A DNA stretch of 64,000 nucleotides from Micropterix aruncella (taxonomy: Eukaryota > Arthropoda > Insecta > Lepidoptera > Micropterigidae), in NCBI GenBank assembly GCA_944548615.1, contig OX155952.1:24647417-24711416 (forward strand), read 5' to 3'. The position numbers and the translations under genes were made by a program. Each line of letters starts with the position of its first letter. Within the stretch, counting starts at the first letter, position 1. Below the pieces are notes generated by a model. It was not told where the DNA came from. It did not search any database and saw only the letters and a program-made list of their open reading frames with translations. Shown here piece by piece: positions 56,935-64,000 of this stretch.

Positions 56935-57475
56935 TTAATTTGTTGTGTTTTTTATTCTAAGGTCTTTATGAGCCTTGTAATACTGAGACCATTGCTGGTC
57001 TATTGTGTTCGCCACCTACTATAGTTCTGCGCTAAGCCTCATGTCATTTAAGAACCGCAACAGGCTATTGGCGTCAGATTGTTTTATTTCCTCAGGTTGG
57101 AGGTAATGACACACCCAATTGGGTATATCTTTTACGCATCAGCGGGCCACACTCGCACATGAGGTTTCCTCTGCCCCATGGCAGAAACTGCACTTTCTCG
57201 TGTCTCGGTCTCAGGTCACAATGTCCAGTGAGCGCCCTCACCAGTATGCGTTCATTGTTCCTATTTAGCGATAAGGACTCACAGGCAGTCTTACGGTTGT
57301 AAGCCTTAATTAGCGCTTTGGAATGATTCAACCCTGGCGTGGGTTCCAGTGGTTGACGGATTGTCTTAAACATATTTATTTGAGCATTAGGTTCAGGACC
57401 GTATAACGTTCCCTTTGCTCCGGTCGTAGCAAATTCGTCGGCTTTTTCATTTCTATGATACAATAAATATGATAC
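56935..57475 (-). pseudogene. LINE ORF2 end: tail of RNase H and C-terminal segment
   Basis: Minus frame 57463-57092 begins HRNEKADEFATTGAKG, the final RNase H block (GN.KAD with its Asp), then LVRALTGHCDLRPRHEKV and CECGPLMRKRYTQLGV, a Cys/His segment typical of I/R1-type LINE C-termini. After a frameshift the end reads EEIKQSDANSLLRFLND. The RNase H N-terminal part and everything before it are missing. It is a different family from the RNase H LINE at 45584-46655. Confidence 0.7.
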
Positions 57476-57882
57476 TCTAAATTATCTTGATAGACTTTTT
57501 GGACGGACGTTTGCTAAAAATTCCAGACAGATGCGTCTATTATAACTAAGAGAAGGAAAAATAAAATAAAATGAATCTAATATCTCTAATAATTATGTGT
57601 AAAATATAAATAATATATAAATGTTATGTATTATACATATAATATAAATAATCATATTATATAAATTATATAAGCTAAGACTAAGATGTAAGATAAGACG
57701 TATTAGATAAGACTTGCCCTCTCGTCTCAAAATAATATACCGATGTTAGTAGGTACCACCTCAACACAGGTTCATACCTAGTGAGGTGATAAACCGATAT
57801 GTCAAAAAGGAATTTCCTTTCTAAGCTAGGTATAATATGTACACTTATTATAAAATGTTTTTGTGTTAGGATAAAGATTTTC

Positions 57883-58060
57883 TTTATGTAAATTGTAACT
57901 TGAATTAAGGAAATAAAAAAAAAAATTAAAAAATAATAGTACGCATCCCGTATATTATTATATATGATAGTATGTATATAATAAAAATAAGAGTTATTTT
58001 ATTGATTTATAAATCTTCATAGTCATGTTGGAAAAAATAATAAAGAAATCAAAATATAAT
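57883..58060 (+). repeat. ~175-bp direct repeat, copy with empty TTAA site
   Basis: TTTATGTAAATTGTAACTTG AA|TTAA|GGAAATAAAA and the following ~145 bp (ATCCCGTATATTATTATATA, TCTTCATAGTCATGTTGGAA, AAAGAAATCAAAATATAATC) occur again with only a few differences at 58950-58976 joined to 60383-60533. There a 1.4-kb insert separates them at the TTAA. Confidence 0.8.
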
Positions 58061-58120
58061 CTGGAAATAAATAAATACAAACGGAGCTGCCATGGAATTC
58101 ACCGACCGGAGTCGGGCCCA

Positions 58121-58960
58121 TCATAATACTATTTTTTTTACACTTCTGGGGGGTGAGCAGTGGATTCCGGACTTACGAACCGGCTGTGGTAGGTTTAGGA
58201 CAGCTGTCTTGCCACATGTGAGCGTACACCTTGCCACCCATTCACTCCCCCTTCGAAGACATAGAATTTGAGATGCGCAAATCGCAGTTTTAGATAATTT
58301 TTCTAAGAAAGAGTTGATTATTTTTCTGGAAAGGCCAAGATCTTTAAAGAGGTGAAATAGAGATTTAGCTGGCAGGCCACGAGCGCCAACTTCCACCGCG
58401 TGAAGGTGAACAGTAAAGCCGTTCCGGGTTACGGCATTTGCAAGATCATGGTATTTATTTAATTTGTACTCGTGGTCTTTTGGGATATTTGATTCCCATG
58501 GAACAGTTAATTTTACAATAAGAGCCACCTTCCGAGATAGAGAGTAAAGAGTTATATCTGGACGGAGGGCTGTGCATCCGAGACTTTCAGGGAATTTATA
58601 CTGCTTAGAGACCGAATCAACCTCCAGAATCCAATCTGTAGCTTTCTCGATTATTGAGAAAGGTTTTGTAGTTAAATGTTTTTTGCCTTTAGAGCCATCC
58701 CGCACAAACTGTATTGGGGGTTTGGAGGATACTGTCAAACCCTTGTTGGCACGAGCCACTGAGAGACTAATTACCTCGCGAATAACAGCGAGAACTTTGT
58801 CATGGCGGTAAGTGTACCGTCCTTGATCTAAGGCCACCTTGCAGCCAGCTAGAATGTGTCTAGCTGCTACAGAGGGGACAAGAACTATCCTCGGCAAAGC
58901 TCCAACGAGCGAGATTACTGGGGTCTGGAAGTGTATTATTCAAATTGTATTTATGTAAAT
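58121..58960 (-). pseudogene. R2-type LINE C-terminus with restriction-like endonuclease domain
   Basis: The minus frame 58897-58121 reads RHILAGCKVALDQGRYTYRH and DKVLAVI, then GCTALRPDITLYSLSRKVAL, IVKLTVPWESNIPKDHEYKL and AVEVGARGLPAKSLFHLFKD. This is the PD-(D/E)xK-like nuclease region at the C-terminus of site-selective R2/RLE LINEs and related proteins: PD of the catalytic motif, then the usual VELTVPWE strand. Here the Glu is Lys (VKLTVPWE), which would remove a metal ligand. The preceding zinc motif (CPLC, with His and Cys in HILAGC) sits in another frame near 58860-58900, so a frameshift separates them. Reverse transcriptase is absent. Possibly truncated and dead; domestication is not supported. 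Confidence 0.75.
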
Positions 58961-58976
58961 TGTAACTTGAATTTAA

Positions 58977-60380
58977 CCCCTCCTGTTGCGAGGTAAAAAC
59001 TCACCTATCACTTTTGCGCGCGAGATATTCGGGCAAAAAATCGACGCGAGTCAACGGCCTTGAGAAAAACGATCATAACTTATAAACCACTAAACGGATT
59101 AAAAAAAGATAAAGAGAAAAATGATCGCATTGAAATTTGACATATAAAACATTATAACCTTATCTCGTAAAACAATTAAGATAATAATGAATAAATATTA
59201 CAAAATTGGCAAACTGAAAAAACTCGCCTATAAAATCATTTCGATTTTTTTGTCACAAAATACGTAAAATATGCAAACATTGTAAATACAGTTATGTTCT
59301 TTATTAAGTGCTTTACCAAAACGATATTTTTTTTTTACTTATTTGCATACAAAAATATTTATTTATTCAGCCAAGAAAAATTTTATGTATTCTCGTAAAA
59401 ATTTTTTTTTTTAATTTTTAATTTGTGACTACTTATGGTACTTTTTTATATGAAATTCTTTCAAAATAACTTTATTACTACATCACACTTCTTAGAAATC
59501 ACACCAGAACTTTGAGCTTTGTCTGATATTATAGAAAAATCTAAAGTTTTGAGAGTTTCCGCGTCCGAAGTTAATAATAAACTTTGAATGCTCATAATAT
59601 TAAATTCGTTAGATTTTTTCAATGATATTGTCTTATCATAGACTTATTATATGTCTAATAACTAATTACTATACTCCAAAGAGTCACATTTCATCGAAAA
59701 ACTATGGAAAATCGCACTTTATTCTCTCATAGTAATTATCAAAACAAGTTTCTTTGCGCGATTCATTTTACAAAACAAGATATAATTTTCAAAATACGCC
59801 TAATTATGTGATAACTTAGGATGTAAATGAAACAATACTTATTTTGTTAGTAATTTAAAGCGACATTACGTCATATTTCGCAATATATCGGGATATTTCA
59901 TAAACATTACAAAATAATAACAACCATTTTTTCGCGAGCCGTTTGTTGTCGCAGAAGTGTTTTCTTTAAAAATTCGTGAAAAACAGCAAATGGACTATCT
60001 CAATTGACTAATCCTTATGCCTAAACTAATTAAAAATGGAAATTACTCACTTTTATCCAGTAAACACTGCACTTTTATCCACAAAACACTGCACAAAACC
60101 AACATTTCGCGGAACTACGCGGCCGAGGCGCTGGCCGATCGAGACTGCCGTTTTGACGTCTATGCTGACTTTTTAATTCGCCGATCGATTTTATCGCCGT
60201 TGGCCGCCGAATTAAAGATTATTTGGCCATGTCGTTCCTCCGTCAGAAAGCATTAGGTACGACGTTTCAAATCGTAAATTGCATTTTTCGCAGCGGCGAG
60301 CGCGATGTCCCGTAGCGGATGTTACGGATTTTAGGCGGCTGCCATACATGTCCCCAAATGGATGTTACGGATTGAGCGGG
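58977..60380. mobile_element. 1.4-kb TTAA-targeted insertion, piggyBac-like non-autonomous element
   Basis: Starts CCCCTCCTGTTGCGAGG after TTAA (58973-58976) and ends ...GATTGAGCGGG followed by TT (60381-60382), then GGAAATAAAA. The uninserted repeat at 57883-58060 reads AATTAAGGAAATAAAA at the same point, so the insertion went into TTAA, the piggyBac target; the right TTAA has lost AA. Ends are C-rich outward (CCC...GGG), as in piggyBac, but the inverted repeats are weak. Internally AT-rich with a short direct repeat (ACACTGCACTTTTATCCA) near 60058-60095 and no transposase. A frame at 60017-60256 is unrecognised. Confidence 0.65.
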
Positions 60381-60382
60381 TT

Positions 60383-60533
60383 GGAAATAAAATTAAAAAA
60401 ATAATAGTATGCATCCCGTATATTATTATATATGATAGTATGTATATAATAAAAATAAGAGTTATTTTAATGATTTATAAATCTTCATAGTCATGTTGGA
60501 AAAAATAATAAAGAAATCAAAATATAATCAGGA
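60383..60533 (+). repeat. Right part of the ~175-bp direct repeat, filled-site copy
   Basis: GGAAATAAAATTAAAAAAAT then ATGCATCCCGTATATTATTA and onward to AAATATAATCAGGAAA, nearly identical to 57909-58060. Confidence 0.8.
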
Positions 60534-60639
60534 AAAATATTATTCAAATAATAATAAAATGCAATAAAATTTAAATTGCTATGATAGTCAGTAAATCTAT
60601 ATAGATCTATATCTATATATAAATAAATCTAGATCTATA

Positions 60640-60965
60640 TCTATATAATTCTAGATATATATACATATACATATACCATCGTCTAACTACTTCTTCCCTT
60701 AAATCACTTCCAATTCTCTACCTCTCCCATCGGTTTTCTATATTAATTTTATATTTAATATGAACTTAGTTTATTTTATAATTTATTTTTTAGTGTAATA
60801 TGCTGAAATCCAAATGTGTAATATGCGGAAATCTGTTTATATGTTACTTTTGTAGGAAATGATTATCGGAATGTGTATATGAAATGTTTTTCTTTTTTTT
60901 TCTATATTATGTATGTATTTCTATTTTCTGTATGTTTCCAGAAATAAAATAAAAATAAAATAAAA
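60640..60965 (+). repeat. Probable retroelement 3' UTR with AAAAT tail
   Basis: Preceded by an imperfect AGATCTATATCTATATA repeat (60600-60665). Ends AGAAATAAAATAAAAATAAA then ATAAAATAAA. The same arrangement as 13040-13312, without coding sequence. Confidence 0.4.
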
Positions 60966-60969
60966 TAAA

Positions 60970-63050
60970 TTAGAAAAAATAGCCTAGAGGTAATAATTAA
61001 AATTCCAAAGGTAATAATTATATGAATAAATCATTTACCATGAAAGATTTGTTTTGTTACATAACTTCTCATGTGATAATTGTGCATATTTGCTATCGAA
61101 ACTGTAAGAACATAATCATTATTTGCGTTAAATTCTATTTTAGCTCATAGCTCCTTATTGGGCTATGAACTCAATTAGATAGGCAATCAATGTCGTATTG
61201 CCATATTATTGTCAGTGTGTCGTATCATGCGCCATACTGTATCGACTATACGTAAATATTAAAGTCTGAACGCTGAATTCCACTGGCAGCTGGTCAGGCT
61301 TTCTATTTTAATTGACATGCGGTGACCGACAAGCAAATTCAATAATTTCAATGCGTTTTACAGAGATGAGTGCGACTCAAAGGGCGACCGTCAGCAGGGA
61401 TCCGCTTGTTGTGGTAATTTTGGTCGCGGCTGGCTAATGGCTCATAGCTCGTAGCTCATAGCTTTTGCAATCCAGCTGCCGATTTTCACTGTATATCCGA
61501 GTTAATCAAACTACTCCATTAGGGCCTGAATATAAACCCGAATAAAAATTCATTATATAATCGCGACTAAGAATAATGAAAAATGTAAAGGAGTGAATAG
61601 TAGAACTAGAAAGTAGTTATTTCTCAAAATATAATATTTTGGACACATTATAATAACTTGGATATAATCTAGTATTCTAACTTACAAAGCTCGCAATGCA
61701 TAATAAACTTCCTTAATAATAATAATAATAATAAACCCTTAACTTTTCCGCTTTTAAAATTCGATTTTTTCCTTTCTACATTTGAGAAATAGCCGTACCC
61801 AATGGAATTCCAACCTTTGATTATCGCTATCGTATTCACCTTCGAATTTACTTATTCAACAATAAACAAAAATTTAATTCCACATTTATTTTTATTTATT
61901 TAATTATTAAATATAACTGATACACAAATAATACTCTAAGAATAGATTGATTATCAGTAATATTTTACGCATATTTCGCATGCTTAGTTAAGAATTGCCT
62001 ATAAAATATGCCATTTATTTAAAGATTCACAAAAAAGTATCATTATAAAAAATATTATCTTCAAAAATTATTTAAGTAACAAAAAAAATACACAATTTTC
62101 CAGTAAATTGCGAATAAAAAAGTAATTTTTTTTAAAAAATAATTTGATGTCAAGTAGGTACTGTCTGAAATAAAATAATAAAAACATACGGTTAGTTATC
62201 AATTTGTCTCATAATACGCTCTCTATAATGGACTAACTACTGAGGGTTCCAGGTTTAAAAAAAAAAACAATATTATCGCATATATTGTTGTGTAACCGGC
62301 ATGTACGTGAGATAGCAATTTGGAAAGATTGATTTGCGAAGGATTGCGAAGGATTATCAATATCTAGGATTTCAAATACAATTTAAATGATCGCTGTACT
62401 GTATGGAGGCAGGAAGAACCCATCTGCACTAGATGAAAAATACCGCAGCAGAAAATATTATTAATAAAAACTGAAAGAAGAAAAGGAGGATTAAAATGCG
62501 TGATAATGCTCCTGGTCTATTCCGATTATGGCGTTATGTGCCTAAGACCGCTCGCAGCAATAGTGAAATTGTCCGAACATTTCCAGGCGTCGGCAGTATG
62601 CAGTGCTGCAGAAGGAATTGCGCCTGCCGATGAGTCATTAATCCTATTATTACGTTTAATATACGACAAACGACGCCGCTGTGCAGTCAAGTGCAATTCC
62701 TCTGATATGGAAATCTCTTCCTTTGCCTTGTTTCAGCTACTGTCGCAATTCTTCATTTGTGATTATTAAGGTGGAAGAAATTTTCTTATTTAAATTTATA
62801 TAGAGTGGAATTCACACTGAATACTGAATATTATTATATGAGTTACAACTACACAAAATAAAGTAGCCGGAGTAGCATAAGCGACAAATCGGAAAGCTGA
62901 AATAATTCTATAACTGTTATTTTAAAAACTAAAAAGCCTCAAATGGCGATGATAATATAATTACCTTCTACTAAAAGCACGATTTCTTCTTGAAGTTTGA
63001 AGGTAGCAATAGTGAATAAAAACTGTGACGATGGTAGCGAATAGTTTCGT
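60970..63050. other. AT-rich stretch, no gene recognised
   Basis: Contains short repeats of TAGCTCATAGCT near 61440-61465 and an (AAT)n run at 61717-61733. The open frame at 62500-62769 has ordinary composition but no recognisable domain. Nothing else seen. Confidence 0.35.
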
Positions 63051-63750
63051 GCTTGGCCCATAAGATCCATTTTGTTCTCGGATCGGCTCAACTCACGATT
63101 CAGCTCCTGTTCAGAAGCCTCCGCGTGCGGGAGTCTACCCCGGGTAAGACTCTCGCGTCTCAGGCCTCACGGCTGGTGGACCGGTTTCTCCTGGTAAGAT
63201 TGCATCACGGCGCTACCGGACGGTTTGTGCACCGTTCGGCGGCGTCAATCGGTTGAGCGCTCTGACTGATTGCTGAAGGAATCTGGATAATGTGGAAATA
63301 TACTGTCTCCTAAGCAGCGGGAGTGGATGTTGGTCTGTCGTCAACCACTCTTGAAATGATCATTAGGCTACCTGATCCTGAATTCAGAGCCGGGCAAACA
63401 TGCATTTGGTCCTCGATAGATTCAAACCGAATCATATCTAAACACACGGCAGGTAGAGGTCGCCCAATTGACTTCGAACCCGTGAACAGCGAAGGTATCC
63501 TAAAGGTTAATTTCAGACGAAGTTATTCTTCCAAAACTGGTAGTTAGGGGGCTAGGCTGCCCGCTGGGTACATTTCCTGGTGCCTAGCCTGAAGGTGTTG
63601 GTCTCTAACGGACTTGTTGGAGGAGCTAGACAGTAGGTTGTCTAGTGTCTAAGTCTTCTACGCTCATACCACGGCTGAAAGAATGATAAAATATGGTTAT
63701 ACCAGCCTGGGGTGAAGGGTTTAATCGTTGTAGTAGACACCGCTTTACTG
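63050..63750 (+). repeat. Family X, copy G
   Basis: Full-length copy: GGATCGGCTCAACTCACGAT, TGCGGGAGTCTACCCCGGGT, GTTCGGCGGCGTCAATCGGT, CCTAAGCAGCGGGAGTGGAT, TTGGTCCTCGATAGATTCAA, GGTAGAGGTCGCCCAATTGA, GCCTGAAGGTGTTGGTCTCT, GTCTAAGTCTTCTACGCTCA and TTATACCAGCCTGGGGTGAA, ending GTTGTAGTAGACACCGC. The 3' module is closest to copy F, whereas D and E form another variant (CTTCCTGAGGTGACGGGTTC). Confidence 0.7.
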
Positions 63751-63879
63751 ATGAATTAAAACAATTATTTAAAGAATCTTAATAATATGTTGTTATAGTT
63801 GTTAATTTTCATGGAAAATACTCGAAGGATGAAGCGTTATGAATACAAGTAAGAAAATATAAAGCCGCTAAGGAAATCA

Positions 63880-64000
63880 GTCATTACGATTAGGGCCAAA
63901 ATAGTCACGAGCAACTGATAGGTTTTCCGCCGCAAACCAGTACACTAATCATTTCGGTCGTATATACATTGAACGCGGCTGCATTCCAACATATGTAAAT
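63880..64000 (+). repeat. Copy of the 33436-33735 repeat, cut by the window edge
   Basis: AGCAACTGATAGGTTTTCCG and GAACGCGGCTGCATTCCAAC match 33597-33735 in order and spacing. As at 33.7 kb it lies next to a family X copy, here on the right rather than the left. Confidence 0.6.

Noticed and set aside
58572..58811. Plus-strand frame inside the R2-type remnant
   Set aside because: Antisense of the recognisable nuclease frame.

Overview
The window looks like nuclear DNA of an insect, most probably a moth or butterfly (Lepidoptera). It is AT-rich, has spliced coding exons, and is packed with degraded transposable elements of kinds common in lepidopteran genomes: RTE-, CR1/Jockey-, I/R1- and R2-type LINE relics, a Penelope-like element, hAT and PIF/Harbinger-like DNA elements, a possible Helitron and many fold-back elements. 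There are no bacterial operons, rRNA genes or CRISPR arrays, and I recognised no tRNA gene. The lineage call is an inference from repeat content; no species can be named.

Host coding sequence is confined to the left edge. Two phase-compatible exons on the + strand (995-1165 and 1986-2168, both phase 1 at each end) encode the end of an immunoglobulin domain and a glycine/acidic stalk of a cell-surface protein resembling insect DIP/lachesin family neuronal adhesion molecules. No terminal membrane-anchor exon was found to the right. The simplest reading is that most or all of the remaining ~62 kb is intron or 3' flank of this gene, filled by repeats.

Layout. 0-3.2 kb: RTE 5' fragment, the two exons, a LINE 3' relic. 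3.2-6.2 kb: a hAT element with an 8-bp target duplication and several small inverted-repeat elements. 8.0-8.7 kb: a long fold-back element. 8.8-34.4 kb: several copies of a GC-rich ~600-bp family of unknown nature (family X, further copies at 41.5 and 63 kb), a (TA)n tract, a degraded transposon-like protein gene at 23.8-24.9 kb, a Helitron-like element and LINE relics. 36.6-38.2 kb: tandem array of ~670-bp units. 38.8-40.8 kb: a ~118-bp tandem array split by a CR1/Jockey-type LINE. 41.8-43.8 kb: a nearly complete Penelope-like element (reverse transcriptase plus GIY-YIG nuclease) with a 13-bp target duplication, inactivated by a catalytic Asp-to-Asn change and a TGA stop. 44-47 kb: a duplicated segment interrupted by a 5'-truncated RNase H LINE. 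55-60.5 kb: an arms-only Penelope derivative, RNase H and R2-type LINE ends, and a 1.4-kb insertion at a TTAA site whose empty counterpart lies 1 kb away. 63-64 kb: another family X copy.

The genes do not form a pathway. Apart from the adhesion-protein exons, everything recognisable is selfish DNA in various stages of decay, so the main interest lies in nested insertions, target-site duplications and the unclassified high-copy families.
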